Assembly: GCA_027919835.1 (NCBI GenBank)
Contig: JANVFP010000010.1
Location: forward strand, 1,054,001-1,118,000
Origin: Lentinula raphanica
Taxonomy: Eukaryota; Basidiomycota; Agaricomycetes; Agaricales; Omphalotaceae
Reading direction: 5' to 3'
DNA length: 64,000 bases
The notes beneath the pieces were generated by a model. That model did not search any database. It was not told the origin of the DNA and saw only the letters and a program-made list of their open reading frames with translations. The position numbers were made by a program, and so were the translations under genes. This document shows, in pieces, positions 1-13,175 of the stretch; the stretch's first letter is position 1; every line of letters starts with the position of its first letter.

Positions 1-619
1 TCACTAGTGACTGGTCTTGCTTGCCTCGAGCTTTACAAGGTAAGTCATTCTGTTGGGTTTATAGAACTTGTACTCATAGGTCATGTAGATAATCGACGGG
101 AAGAGGAAGCTTGAGAGCTACAAGAATGGATTTGTGAACATCGCTTTGCCATTCTTTGGTTTCTCAGAACCTATCGCCGCTCCCAAGCACAAGTATAGAT
201 CCACCGAGTGGACGCTCTGGGATCGCTTCAAGTTTGAGAACGACCCGACCTTGAAGGACATCATAGATTGGTTCCAGAAGGAACACAAGCTAGACGTGGT
301 AATGGTAAGCTCAGGTGTGAGCATGCTTTGGAGTTCATTTGTTGGGAAGAAGAAGGTATGTCGCCGGTCAAGATTTGCTGGAGCCTCTGTACTCAAACTG
401 TGCCGTGATAGAGCGAGGAACGTCTGCCGATGAAGTTCAGCAAACTCATGGAGAACGTTAGCAAGAAGCCAATCTCTCCCCATGTGAAAACCCTGACCGT
501 TGAGGTTATGCTCTTGGACGAAGAAGGGGAAGATGTAGAGGTACCGATTACTGTTCTTTGTATTCGAATCGAGGCTTACCTTTGCTCTATAGGTTCCTTT
601 CATTGTCGTTGGTATCTAA
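1..619 (+). CDS. UBA1: Ubiquitin-activating enzyme E1, C-terminal part (5' truncated by window)
   Basis: C-terminal end of the E1 enzyme that adenylates ubiquitin and passes it as a thioester to E2 enzymes. Exons are 1-39 (open at the window edge), 89-355, 412-540 and 593-619. The joined peptide begins [12 protein letters not shown], runs through [14 protein letters not shown] and [16 protein letters not shown], and ends [12 protein letters not shown]. These are the second catalytic half-domain border and the C-terminal ubiquitin-fold domain that recruits E2. All three introns are 49-56 nt. The active-site Cys and adenylation domains lie upstream of the window. The family match is strong because order and spacing follow eukaryotic E1 to the stop. 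Transcription converges with the cyclin gene. Confidence 0.95.
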
Positions 620-1523
620 TGAACAGTAGCTTTCTGTATATCCAACTGATGTATTCACACTTACTCGCTGTATCCTATTCATGACGTTTTCGAAAAATTC
701 TTTTCCGTTGCATCCAAATATGTATATTACTTATTGGACGTAAGAAAATGTTGACCAAGGTCAAAAATTTACGAACGGGTTGTAAGGAAGGCAAGGATGT
801 GCGGAAAGAGAGGTAGATTCAGTACCCTACATAGAACGAAGGTCGGAATGGGATTGGAGGAGCTGATACCCTCAAGGGCAAAGGTAAGTATTGACATCAA
901 ACAGTGCGTACAATGAAACAAGAACAGAGCAAACAAGATAGGAGATGTTTTGGAAGTTTTTTGTTTCAAAGATGTCCCCGGAAAATCATGAAGTGCGTGC
1001 AAAGGAGGACTGTTGTATCAAAGAATATCCAAATGATAGAAAAGCCAACCATGACCACATTAGAATGGAATAAATACCAGGAGGCAAGTGGAGCAGAACT
1101 AGAGGTTAGATAAGAAAACAAGAGTGTCTCGTTATGATGCCGGGAATAATCGTTACGAATATCTGAAAGATACTCGAGGTTGATCTCACCGGCCAATCGA
1201 GGCGATACTAGATGGAACCTATGTCATGGCCATCAACGAAGTGGAGACGAGGAAAACAGTACAGGGAAAACATAAGAACAGCCAATGGTGTCAGTCGATA
1301 TAACACAAGAGGTCGAGTTGCAAATAGAAGACACAAATACACATCACCGATTGGCGAAGATAGACCACCGAGACGCATTATGGCCGCTGAAGGGCCCAAA
1401 CGGGAGACGTATGATATCGATTGCGATGTTTAATGGTTGCTAAAGCGCGGTCTAGGAGGAGCTAAAAAATGCTGGATGCTCCTGTTGAGCAGAAACAGAA
1501 AGACGAAAGAGATGTATGAACGT
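620..1523. other. Convergent intergenic region, no gene seen
   Basis: About 0.9 kb between the stop codons of UBA1 (+) and the cyclin gene (-). It should carry both 3' UTRs and terminators. Short open frames on both strands show no family resemblance and no convincing splice structure. No repeat or RNA gene was recognised. Confidence 0.6.
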
Positions 1524-3916
1524 TCAAGTTCTCAACCAAGCAGATTGGTAGGCGAGGGTGGGATGAGGCACGAACGCCGGAGCGCTGTAAGCCGGATGTC
1601 CCCAAGTCCCATCCATGTCTCGTTGTACAGGGACGAGCTCGTTGGCAGTCATGCGAAGGTCGCAGCATCGAAAGTCGAATTGAGACTGAGAGTATGAGCG
1701 CATATGATTATATGATTGTTGGATATCCTGATCATGAGAGTAAGACTGCGAACGCGAATGCGAAAATGAAAAGGGTAGTAGCAAGGGAGGAGGACATGGG
1801 TTGTAGACCGGATTTACCGGATGCTGAAGTGAGGGGTATTCGAAGAAAGGACCTGTAGTTGGTAAGGGTTTGACTGCCGCGAACGGGGCATTTGGAAGCC
1901 AATGTTGAGACATATAGGCGATGTCCTGAGTAGGCTGGTGGTGCAAGAGCCCCTGGTATGGCGCTGTGGATACGTTTAGACCAGGCGTTGGCTGGACCGC
2001 GATATAACGCCCATAAGAACGATTGCTCTCCCTGAGGATTGGTTCATCGCCTGCGGGACTCCACCGTGCAGGGGGTGGAAGATTGACCTCTGCGGGCTTG
2101 GTAGACTCCCAGTTTTGACGTTGAGTGGCCAACAAATTTTCGTTGTTGCGAGCGGAAGTACTCGCCCGCCGTTTGGGCATATACTCCTCCCTCAATGGGC
2201 CGTCTTCGTCAAGGTCGATCTCAAGCGCATCGGTTTTTTGTGCTTGTTCCTTGTCCTGCTTTTCTTTGCGACGCTCTTCGAGGCCGATAAATACTGGCTG
2301 AGAATACACACGACCGCCGTTAGCAGTTTTGGGCGCATTCATAATCTCTTCAATCGCAAGCTTGATGATGAGATGAGGATTGGCGGACGGGCGGGAGATT
2401 GGTTGAGGATGGGAAGGCGATGACAAGGAATGATGGTAGGACATGACATGCGCAAGCCAATCAGACCAATCGTTCGAAGAGATTGACAAGTCGTAGGCAA
2501 AGATATCAAGCGCAAGTGATTCCAACTTATTCAGAACAGTGATAGGAACATTCGAGATGCTATGCCTAGAAAAAGAGAGGTAAACACAGAGGAAACCCCA
2601 AGATGTCAATGAAATAAACTAACCAAGTTTTGTTGGAGAACGTGTGATCATCCAACCACTTGTTGGCCAACATACATCCAAGGACAACCAATCGAAAAGG
2701 CGCGGAGTGATCCATCGCATCTTTGTCGAGCCCTTGATGTTCCCCAAGGAGAGCTATCCTGAAACGAAGTTCTTTTGTATGGTCGGAGCTGAGACTCAAT
2801 ACACCAAAAGAGACCGGTAATCTGACGATGTACCACAGTGCAAGGAATATGGCCGACGGTTGCAATAGCGTTGAAAGCAACAATGAATGGATCGACGACG
2901 CAAAGTAAGCCGGCGGTGCCGCAGCGTAGGCCTTGGGAGAACTCAACCTGAAAATAGAAGCAGATGTATAAGCAACGCAAGACCAGACGTAAGGAAATCG
3001 ACGCTGATACTGACCTAGCTTTGCCGACCGATGGAGGTACATTTGCACCAGTGGTACAAACTTTCCAGACAAAGTTAGCCAACCATTCAGAGAGTGGCTC
3101 GGAAAGTTTCCGATAACCTGACGTGGCAGTAGGAGTCACCAATTCCGGAGCCGGTGCAGGGACTGGTTCCTTGGGTAGATCTACCTGGTGTTGCGTCACA
3201 GAATGCAAAACAAAGGTCTGCAAGTGGCAACTGTCTTTTGCGGCGTTGGCCAATGAGGCTGGAGCGACGTAAGCACAATTGAAAGCTGCCGAGTATGATG
3301 CAGAGGATACTGCTCGGTCAACGAAATCGCCAAACGGTGTGACGGGCTCTATCGGGCTTGAAGACGCTTCTGGTAAGCTCCGGGTATCAGGAGACTCGTC
3401 TTCAATCATGGGGGTGAATACACCGTGGTCGTCGTCATTGTCGCGGTGGATCATGTCCACGTCCGTTGCAGTAGACTGAACCTTGTTATCTGCATGTACG
3501 TCCGCAGTATCAAGCGCACCATGAGGTATCCTCTCAATGTCCGCTTGGAGACCCTTAACGGGAGGGGGAGACAGTGTGGGTTGAGTGAGGGTACGAAAGG
3601 GCGGAGGACACGCTTCAGCGCGAGATCCTTTAATAGCTGGCGCGTTGGCCGCGGCAGCTAACCCTCTCTGAAAATCCTGTCCTGAAAAGGGATGAGAGTC
3701 ATCCTCCCAGATTCTACGGGGCTTACTTCTCCTCCAAGAAGGTAGAGAGTTTATCCATTGCTCCCGAGTGCCGAACGAAGGCGGAGGCCCAGTCGGAGAC
3801 ACTGGCAGAGTACCAGTCAGATCCTGGAAAGAGTGATTGACGCCGTCGTCAGAACAATGGGATTTGATGACGAGATGAGCGGGTTGTTTGGGATGATGAG
3901 GAACTGGAACTGGCAT
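1524..3916 (-). CDS. Pho85-type (PCL1-like) cyclin-domain protein
   Basis: Exons on minus are 3015-3916, 2624-2947 and 1524-2565, giving about 755 aa. The cyclin box lies in the middle. It runs from PLSEWLANFVWKVC through AYFASSIHSLL, RLVVLGCMLANKWLDD and TFSNKTWHSISNVP to LDIFAYDLSIS. The SNKTW and LANKWLDD motifs are typical of fungal Pcl1/Pcl2-type cyclins, which bind Pho85/Cdk5-like kinases in G1 and polarity control. Long Pro/Ser-rich tails flank the box. ATG 3916 is the first Met in frame; the open frame extends upstream without another ATG. The partner kinase cannot be told from sequence. The promoter is shared with FAR11, 2.4 kb away in the divergent direction. Confidence 0.85.
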
Positions 3917-6294
3917 CTGCAATGCTGTGATAGACGACAAGAGCAACCTGGCTGCACGAAACGACGTGAGATTGGTCGCTGACTGAAGTCTATTGTTGTT
4001 GGTTGACGATTCTTCTGCTAGTGAGAAGAAGAGCCAAGAGGTGGTCGTGAAGAAAGGGTCGTAAAGATAGAAAAACGAGCAGAGACCGGGAGAGGTAGAC
4101 TGAGAAGACTACAAGTACTGGCTAACGCACAACAAAGGCGTGCCTTTTTGAAGGGATCCGCTGTAGGAGAAAGTCGGTTGCCGCTGGTTGTCTTGGAGCC
4201 ACAGGCTAGAAGGAAAAGTTTTGAGAGAGACAAGTAGAGAAAGGCAGCAGTCTTCGACCAGGCCTAGCTTGAGAGAGAGAGCTTGGAGGACAGAAAGTGA
4301 CCTGGCAGTACTGCTGACACTGCTCTATCCGCCTTGCGTAGGAAGGGACGGAAAATGAGAGAAAGCTGGGTCAACTTCTGATTTCAGTACTTTTTCACAG
4401 CTCACGTAAGCTCCCACGCTCAATAACTGGTTCGGACCAAGAAAACAAAAAATGACTCAACGCTATCTACTAAGTACTTATCCACCTAAAAGCTGTTAAA
4501 TCGTTAAGCTGAACGTACTGTATGTACTGAGAGACAATTTCGTCGAATCCAACTTTTCTCCAAGAAAAAAAAACCCCTCTTATCGGACCCCGCAAGCCGG
4601 TTCATCTGACATTCGTTCTTGAACCATCTATCTGTGGAATCTTCTGGGGCCTTTTCCTTTTCCTTCTCATCGATGGGATGATGCGCAACTTATCATCATC
4701 ATAATCGCAGCCAAGGCAGATTGTAATCGATGCGTCATGCGGTGCAAGCTTCATTACCTCTCAGAAGCGCATGAGATGGATTATCGCCAATCTTTGTGCT
4801 AAACTGCCTCCCTCGAATATGTGGAGAAGTGGTAGGCACATACACGAGGACCGTTATAGATGGACTATTTCATGATTCCCAGAACTGACGGCAACATAAG
4901 CCCTGCATAAGCCCTGCTGAGTGCACTGCAGTTGTTCAGACACATCTCGCGCCCGGCTGCGCGCAGCAGCGTACACGTTTGGCACACTATCAAACGTAGA
5001 GACAACACAGGATCAAGGCCAACTAGTGTGCCATGAAACCTAGCAATCAGCCGTTGAGGCTGACAAAAGAGATCCTTCGGAGCGTAACCTAGCGTAACTT
5101 CGAGGAAAAGCCTCAATCACAGGAGTTCCGCATAACTTACATAGTCCTTTGACCAGATAACACTTCCGAGAACGTTCCGAGTCACCCGAGTTTCTAAAAA
5201 CTGAATGCATGTTAATCATCCAGAACTACAAATGACGGAAAGCTCGACAAATTTAGGGAGAAACTCACAACCAGAATCAAATGGCACACACCCTTTTGCA
5301 ACCAATCTCATACGTTCCCTTCGGTACCGCCTGGCACTTACCGCCTTGTGAATTTCCGCGCTTTCATATCATGCCTACTACTTTCGCTGCGGTACGAATC
5401 TCTCATTGCTTACCTTGATTGATCCTCAATCAGCCGAATTCCGTGTTCCTAAGACCTTGAGCTACACAAATGAGCAAATGACTGAAATGACTCTTTGGAG
5501 TCTGGATTTATCGATACATCTCCATCTGCACAGTGCAGGCTATGATATAACCGCATCTTAGGCTTTAGCTGTCCATGCGATACACATGAAAGGACAACAT
5601 ACCCAGAGTTGACACGACAGTTCTGTCGTATAGATCATGCGTTCTTGGACTGGAAACTGCAGGCTGCAGCTAATGCAATGTGTGCACTGTGCACTGTGCA
5701 GTAACGGGAAGATAGGCCACCTTGAGTCGCCGAAGCCTACAGTGCGGCTTGGAGACTGCGCCTCGCAGCTTGCGATATCAACTGAATGACCATCCTTTAC
5801 AGCTGTGATAAGTTGTTCTAACATGAGAGGAAATCCTAGACCGTTTGTCTAGCCGTTTTGACCCGTATCTGACTAGTGAATGGCGGGCTTTTCTCATGTA
5901 CTGGTTTTGCTATATTCGAGCAGCGGTGGTGCTGAGAAAACGTATTGACTCTTCAGTTCCTGAGGAACTGGTTGAGGGTTTTTTGATATGACCTGAGCGG
6001 CTAGACAGTACCGCGTAATCGTGAGATGAGCAGACATTATATTTGCATGTGCATACTTATAGCCTTGACTTCACCGAAATTTCAATGAGAGCTGCGTTCA
6101 CAAGAAGGTAACAAGAAGGATGTCGATGAATTTTGAAAAAGGCGAAGTGCGAACACTGCCAGTCCTAGTCTGCAGAGTCCAGACAAGGAAGGAGATTCCC
6201 ACCATCTCTGCCAAGTGATCGGCAGGTCATCGGCGAAGGACCGTTAATTATCCCCTTCCAACTTCCAGCACGTCTCCGTGAGCAATTGAACAAG
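3917..6294. other. Divergent intergenic region between cyclin gene and FAR11
   Basis: A 2.4 kb gene-free stretch holding both promoters. It contains an A9-C4 tract near 4566 and tandem GTGCACT/CTGTGCA units near 5680-5702. Open frames of 60-90 codons (for example 4865-5116 and 5558-5824 on minus) lack family resemblance. Its length is unusual for this otherwise compact region and fits a complex regulatory region for a cell-cycle cyclin, but no defined site can be proven. Confidence 0.5.
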
Positions 6295-9200
6295 ATGAAT
6301 GGACAAGTCCAAGAGGGTGGGATAACTCAAGGAATAATGGACTCCATCAACCTCCAAGTCAGGCCTCCGAATAGCTCTGCAGAGAAAGCCCGAGTAAGTT
6401 CCAATGATCATGCACCACCGAGCCAATGTATCAACCTTTCACTTGCAGCAGGTGTGGTACGATTTCAATTACGACGATGAAGACACGGTTATGAACGAGC
6501 TTGATGAGCTGTACTCGTATGTCGAGATGCCTCAGGTCGCGGAGAATCTCAGAGCATGGCAGGGTTCATTCAAGGATGGTATGGGTGAAAGCTTCGACGA
6601 TGGAGATGGACAGAAGGACTGATATGAAGATCAACAGAATGGACTACAAGTACTCTTGAGAAGAGAAAATCTCACATTGAATATCTCCTGGAGGGCTTGG
6701 AACATAAAGATGCAGTGATACGATTCACCAACTCTCGTCGACTATTCTACATAGTCCAAGGTCACTGATCTCCTCGAAATTGCATTTTCATCATTTCTAA
6801 GACAAGGTCAACAGGTACTTTTGCCGAAACAACATCTCCAGAACATCAACTGCATTGGATCGTTGAAAATTGTAAACTTGTCCGATCCGCGAACGGGGTC
6901 AGCACCATTCTTGAAGCATTCAAAATTGCCAGTTCGAAGCACGATCTCTTAATGCGAGCACAATCCTCCCTTTCTTTCTCGGTGCCAATGACTCAATTCT
7001 CAACATCTGCAGAAGTCTTTCCGAGGATGATCTTGCACAAATGCATATTTCTCCGAACGATAGGCAAGATGTAGTCGACGAGGTGTTGACAGAGATATCT
7101 GTGTATTTTGGGATGTTATACCACCTCACGGAGATATTCAAGGGAGACGAAGATTTCGCGGATGAGCTCAGTGAGTTAGATCACCATGTTGAACAAAATT
7201 GATCGTGTTTACGCGTGTAATAGTGAGTTTGGATCCACCATTGCCGGTATATTTATTCAATGTGGTGTCTGGACTTCGGGACAAGAGCGCGAAGGGATAC
7301 CCTATCAAGAAGGTTCGTGACCCTCGGCGTTCGCAGAGCTTAGCGTTCAAAATGGATCATAGCTTCTCCTCCTACTCTGGAAAACACTTCTATCATGTTT
7401 TGGCGGCGTCAGAGACCATGCTCGTGCCAAACTTCTGGCTAGGGAACTTGCTGGTCTTCCTATAGTATCTGAGGCTGATCAATGTGTGTAGTACCCTTGC
7501 TCGTTTCGTTACCTGCTAATTCATACGAGTCCCAGCAGCAATAATCAAATCAAGCCCTCTGGATATGGAAGCTTTTAGACAAGAAACCTACGTAAAATAT
7601 CCGACGTTTGTACCACCCCAATCTCAACCTGTAGCTCCCGAGCCCACAATTCCACAACCAATTCCCGTGCAAGTTGCTTCGAAACTCGCCCAGGCTTACT
7701 CTCCAATCCCAGTCCGTCACCATTATCATAACGAGGATGATTCCTACTCCAACCTCCCCCATTCTAGCCTCTCGTTCCAGAATAACTCCAATCCGCCTTT
7801 TCGTTCCAATCCTCAACCTGCTACGCCCGCTCCGTCGCCGCCTCCTGGCCCAAAACCAAAGAAGCAGCAATATCAGACCGATCAAACGCGTCCTTTCTTG
7901 TTTCCTTTCTCGAGAAATCAAGGAAAGGCTGCTAAGCTTGTTCCGTTTGCGATTGACGAGGCCGACAAGTTGTATAACCGCCACTTATACGTTAGTCTCG
8001 AGCTTTTGCAGATGTGGCGTACCAGAGAGGAATGCATGACTCATGAGAGTGGGCTTGAGCATCTACCTGGATCAGAAGGGGAGTTTGCTTCATCGACATA
8101 TACCAGCCTCTCTACCCAGTCCGACCCAACGAAAGTGGTGGATTCAGAAGCTGCAGAGGTGTTGCCTGATGTTGCGCTACTGGATGCCAAGATTGCAGAG
8201 GCTGTTGCTGCGTTGGAAAAGGCGGAGACGGCTTATGAAAAACGCAAAGCAAGAGAGAGGAAAGAGGATTTGATGCGATTGAAACGAGTAGAACAAGTCT
8301 ATGTGAGCTTTTTGGGTCAACCGTACGACTGACTTACTGAACCTTCTGCTTAAAGAGCTCTGTACTACCAGTTTTATCAGGATGGGTGCTCGTTCTGCTC
8401 AAGCTCCTGCTAGCTACTTCGTCCGCCGGTCCCAATGGAGTACAAATACAACCCGGCGTAGCCTCCCGTACGTTTATGTCTTTGATTGTCGCTCTCACAA
8501 ATGTACAATTCCGATTATACAGCACCACCTTCCGAGCCATCTCCACCGCAGACCCTTGACGAAATAGATGTGACTCGTCATAGAGAAATCACTTCGAAGG
8601 CAGTTTCTGCAATTCTGCTGACATTGCTTAAATGGTTCAAGGTTTCCCGTGCGTACACCACTTTTTTTCGTTCGACACACATCTCATCTCGGTCTCTCAG
8701 ACGTGATGAAGTTCCACCATCTAGGCCAACTGTTGCTCGATACAAATTGTCTGCTGCTTCTGCTCAAAATGTTCGGTTCACAGGATGCCAATACCGCACT
8801 TGTCTCAAGGGCAGATTCTCCAGAGAACAAGTAGGCGCAAGTTGTGCTCGCAGACGCAGTTATTGATTCATGTCTTTTTGAAGCTTCTTCCAATACTGTT
8901 ACTTGAATTTCTCCAGATCCTCCCAACAAATACGACCAGAAGACGTCATGAACGTGAATAGGCCTCCACGGTATATCATCACAAAGGACATCAAGCTCCC
9001 GAATGGCGATGTGCGCAAAGAAGAGGTTGAAATGGTCACTGAGTTTTCGTGGCGAAATTTCTTCGCAGCAATCAACTTTGCCAAAATCATGCAAAAGTTA
9101 TCGAAGCACCGTTCACATCGAATTTGGATGCTTGTTCAATACAAAAGTTGGGTGAGTCAAAACTGTTCAGACCTCCCAAATAATGTTCATAACTCAAAGT

Positions 9201-10514
9201 CCGCAAACTTCAGGCGATTCTGAAACGAGTCCTGAAGATACAACATCCAATGTTGCAATTGCATATATTGAAACTGATCAAGAATCAAGTTCCATTCTGT
9301 GGACGAAAATGGAGACAAAGTAAAGCCTGATTGTTCCAAACGTGATTGCCATCCTTTTGACTATCTACAACAGCTAACATGAAGGTTATCACTGCGATAT
9401 ACCTCAACTGCCGTCCTGATCTCCGCGACGAGTGGCTGACAGGCTCAGAAGTCGACGACGTGTCGGATGCTTCAGTAAGATCTTCTTGCTGTGTAATTCA
9501 TTATGGTTTCACCAAGCGATCGATGTTAGGCTCAAGAACATGCTCTGCGTCACCTTGTCAAATTCTGTGCGTGTTCCAACGCGTTGCACTCAGCTAACAA
9601 GCTTTCTAATGTACTATTCTAGACAACAACAAAAGATATGGACCCAGCGTTACGGCGAATCAGCATAATGCTCCTCATCGTAGATCTGGCAGCGTTTCGA
9701 ATCATATTGAAGGTCTCCACCCTGGACCCGAACTATCCAACATCATCCGCCCTATGGGCACACCCAACATCGTCGAGGCAGATGTATTTCCGCCTGCTCG
9801 ATCTCAAGCTCCGGACCCCTCTATCTTCTTGCCATATATTCCCGAAGATATCAGCTTCGAGGAAGAATATGAAGAGTATATATCTGACCTTGGATGGAGC
9901 GAAGAGCATACAGATGGGTCTCTGTTCAGTGGAGGAGGTGGTGGTGGTGGCACTTCTGCCTGGTCGCGTTTCCCAGAAGAATTCGTCGCAGATATTGCAG
10001 ACGGTATCAGTGACAGTGAAAGTGTTGTGACAATCGGTGATCTGGGTGACGAAGCACGGCTGGATCCAAGTCGGGATGATCCAGATGTCGTCGATGAAAA
10101 CCTTAACAACTGGGAGGTGCGGAACGTGTTCTGATTCAACTGTCATACCCTTTTTTTTGCTCAACACAGATTCTACATAGCACATGAGTCCCAAGACGAT
10201 GGCCGCACTACCCAAGTCTCCTGCTGGGAGATCGCCTGCCGGTAGGTCCCCTGCAGGCAAAAGAAGATCAAGCTCTGGGGGTGGCCTTCGTCCGGTCAAG
10301 CCGTTCGGATTGGATGATGACGATGGGGTGGTGTTGGATGATGAGGATGATGATGGGGAAGAAGAGGAAATTACGCATGCACCTCGCGAGCAGTCTGCTT
10401 TCGCTGGGGGAGAGGGTGTTGACGAAGTAGAGTATGCGTATGGGTCAGTGCTTTCTGTTGTTGCTCGTGACTGAGTGATCACTAATTGTATTACTTATAT
10501 CTCACAGAGTATAA
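6295..10514 (+). CDS. FAR11: STRIPAK complex subunit Far11/STRIP (N1221 and DUF3402 family)
   Basis: Exons: 6295-6393, 6449-6578, 6638-6760, 6815-7170, 7224-7312, 7363-7483, 7536-8302, 8356-8468, 8523-8648, 8701-8830, 8917-9151, 9214-9319, 9374-9474, 9530-9566, 9623-10116, 10181-10443, 10508-10514; about 1,098 aa. Hallmarks are VWYDFNYDDEDTVMNELDE near the N-terminus, HQLHWIVENCKLVRSANGVS, VVSGLRDKSAKGYPIKK followed by LLWKTLLSCFGGVRDHARAK, and the C-terminal VSHVMKFHHLGQLLLD and ILKLIKNQVPF blocks. STRIP/Far11 is the scaffold of the striatin-interacting phosphatase-kinase complex controlling cell fusion and fruiting in fungi. The tail is Ser/Gly-rich with three SPAGR/K repeats and an acidic stretch. 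The 7535/7538 acceptor choice is ambiguous by one codon. Confidence 0.93.
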
Positions 10515-10595
10515 GGTGAAGTTTTGAAAGATTGGGGAAGTACAACGATTATAGCCAGGTCTCAGGCTCAGAGCAATATAACAGACCTATCTATC

Positions 10596-11634
10596 TTACT
10601 CGTGAAGCTGGATTTTCTTGCGGTGTTGTTCGACATGTTCCAACATCACACGGGCCTTATTTTTGATATTCCATAGACGACCATCCCCAGGTTTAACGTC
10701 CGCCGGAACCTCTTTCGAAGCCTCTGTTGCAGTTTTCTCCATATGATTGAGGATCTCTTTCGCTTCATCACCGGTCAATACATGATAGTGCGAATTGAGC
10801 TTCGAGGTGACTTCACTATGAGTTTCCCTTAGTTTTTGGAGCAGAGCTTTCTGAACATGGAAAGCGCAAAATTCGATAAGCGGCTTGAAACAATCATATC
10901 AGATTAGTACAGACCTGTTTGTCTGAAGACTGCGCCAAAGGGGTGTCATCATGATCTTTGGGCAAGATAGAGTCACCATCATTGGGAGGCTAGAGGGAAA
11001 GAGCAGTGATTAGTAAATAGCAGGAAAAACAAAAAGAAGGATTCATAGCGGAATAACCCTGACCATGCCATTCTCGACTGTCGTTCCAACATCCTGAGGT
11101 CTCGGGTGACTCTGACCTCCGGGCAGCGATCCCTGTTCGTTGGAGGACTGATTGGGAGCCCTACTTCCGGCGTTGAAGGTTGAGCCACCGTTGCTGAACT
11201 GGATAAAACTGAGAGTGATTAGCGTATCACAGGGCAGGACATTGGGAAATAGCATGAACCTGTGCGTCCTCGGGTCTCTGACGTATGGGCAATCTCTGTC
11301 TGACGTGAGAAGACTGAACTTCGGTCGAGGTCAGGCCACCGTTAGCAGGCTAAAGTGACAGGGTAATGAGCAAATGACAAGGCAAGGCTGAGGGGATCCA
11401 ATGTAGAGGACTAACATTGGCAGTGTCCATCGTATGTTCATTCTGAGCTGGAACTTGTTCCGGGAGATTCTGTCCTACAGGCAGTGATCCCTGTCCGTTA
11501 GAAGACTGATCTAGAGGAGGGCCGTGATAGACGGTATAGGGAAGGGGAGTAGGGGCGGCAAAAACACCGGAAGATGAGATGGCTGCTCCGACGAACAAGA
11601 TAGCGAGGACTCGAGAGGCAGTTGAATGAGTCAT
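10596..11634 (-). CDS. Small secreted protein of unknown function
   Basis: Five exons on minus (11416-11634, 11260-11349, 11064-11198, 10915-10989, 10596-10850), all joined in phase 0, giving 257 aa. The N-terminus MTHSTASRVLAILFVGAAI plus an Ala-rich stretch ending FAAPTP reads as a signal peptide with a cleavage site near residue 27. Two related segments follow, DQSSNGQGSLPVGQ and NQSSNEQGSLPGGQ. The C-terminal exon is Lys/Glu/His-rich and probably helical (LLQKLRETHSEV, MLEHVEQHRKK). I do not recognise the family. It has few Cys, unlike classical effectors. The 3' end lies 81 bp from the FAR11 stop in convergent orientation. Confidence 0.72.
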
Positions 11635-12475
11635 AGTACTAGCAGTATACTAGGCGTAAGATGTTTTTCCGTTGAAGGGAAGAAACAAAAAGTGCGTTTC
11701 AAACGTTGTGAGGGGAGACCAGCTCTGGGGGGAATCAGTTCGTATGGTCTGAGGTTTTTATGTATCCAACTTGCAGCCGGGGGCAGTGACCGCTAACCGT
11801 TATGTAACCAGGAAATTCGCTCACCCTGCAACGTTCAGCACATTCAAAGGAAGGATCGATGAGAAGCGATGCGACGGTCAGCGACGGTCGACTCGCTGAC
11901 GATGTGATACGACAGGCTGATTATAGCTGATTATCTTTAGGATTGTAAGTACTGCGCGTCTCGATAGAAATCGCCGGCCAGTCTGAGTATCAGTTTCTAA
12001 ATAACGCAAGCTTTATCAGGAAGCCGTACGATAAACAAATTTCACTCTACCTTCGACAATGCCAGACAATGCCTTACAAGGCCTCACATAACATATCCAC
12101 CTTGTCCGAACCAAGTTACCTGCCGGATTACAATCTGCATCATGACCATCGAATCAGGAGCTTTCGGATACCCTTCATGCACAGCGATGAGCAGAATATT
12201 CGCTCTATGAATCACCTCATTGTATCAGATCAAAGCTCACGATGGTGGTGTCCGTGTAACACATGGCGTATGTAGGCTCTGGTACTATATTGATGCAAAA
12301 GGTCTCTTCGAAGAAGGAAGACTGAGGGCCTGCCTCCAATGTAGCATCAGAAAGCTTAACCACGGAACAGCGACGGAGATCGATGATCATCGTCGCAGCT
12401 GCATTGGCCTTGGGCTCAGCCCAAAGTTGGCACTGCAGTTTAGCTTTTCTTGGCACGCTTTGGCACGTCGGAGTA
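11635..12475. other. Intergenic region upstream of the secreted-protein gene
   Basis: About 0.8 kb with no supported gene. Open frames at 12069-12275 (+), 12220-12495 (+) and 12217-12456 (-) show no recognisable domain and are interrupted at the transposon insertion. Some direct repetition (AGCGACGGTC near 11880) is visible. Confidence 0.5.
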
Positions 12476-12484
12476 GTAAGTCTG
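12476..12484. repeat. Target-site duplication, left copy
   Basis: The 9-mer GTAAGTCTG directly precedes the left TIR and recurs directly after the right TIR at 13370-13378. A perfect 9-bp direct repeat is the footprint expected from a Mutator-type insertion. Confidence 0.85.
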
Positions 12485-12677
12485 TAGCCTGGTAACCAAG
12501 CGTTCAGCTCGCTGAAGCTTGGAAAAAGTCACTTACGTTTTGAATACGACATTTTTTACCGACGCTTAAAGTTGGTGCCTGCAAATATATGCTATATAAG
12601 GAAGGTACGATAACAAAATAGATAAGATATCAAACTTCAATTCAAAAGCCTTGCGGCGCCGTTGCTGCACTTGTTCG
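12485..12677 (+). repeat. Left terminal inverted repeat of the Mutator-like element
   Basis: 193 bp, matching the reverse complement of 13176-13369 except for a one-base gap near 12516. Close to its end it carries a near-palindrome CCAAGCGTTCAG/CTGAA-GCTTGG that could fold as a hairpin; the one-base loss falls in this palindrome. Confidence 0.88.
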
Positions 12678-13175
12678 TTCAACTGCGATTCTGCAAACCG
12701 CTGCTTGTTCATTCTCTCTAATTTTTTAAGATATAGCTATATCTCAATAATAGATATTCTTTGGACTTCACAATATTTGTACTCTGCCCACTCCCTCATG
12801 TCTGACCTCCTTAGGAAATCCAACAGCTATGACAGTGTTTGGACTTTGGACATTCTAATTTCTGAGTCAACATGATCACTTTACTAAAGAACAAAGAGAT
12901 TGAACTTGACGCTCATACTTAAATTTTGTCTTCTCCTCTGGCATGCCACTCCAGGATCCCAAGTCCCATTACAAATTCAGCTAGATATACCAAGAGAAAA
13001 TTGAATTCACTACTTGCAACTGGCACTGGTTTGAGCAAAACACTCATTATTCTTGGCTTCAAGTAGCATGCATACTAATTCTAGAGAGCAAGAGAAACCA
13101 ATGAACATTCCCACAGAAGTATGCCTACTGAGATGTAAGAAAATGAACAAGAACGAGCATGCAGCTGCATGCAGT

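Noticed and set aside
5670..5705. GTGCACT/CTGTGCA repeats as a regulatory array
   Set aside because: Only two or three short units; too little to separate from chance.
12651..12875. Open frame inside the Mutator-like element as a possible transposase
   Set aside because: Only 74 codons, starts within the TIR and has no transposase motif.
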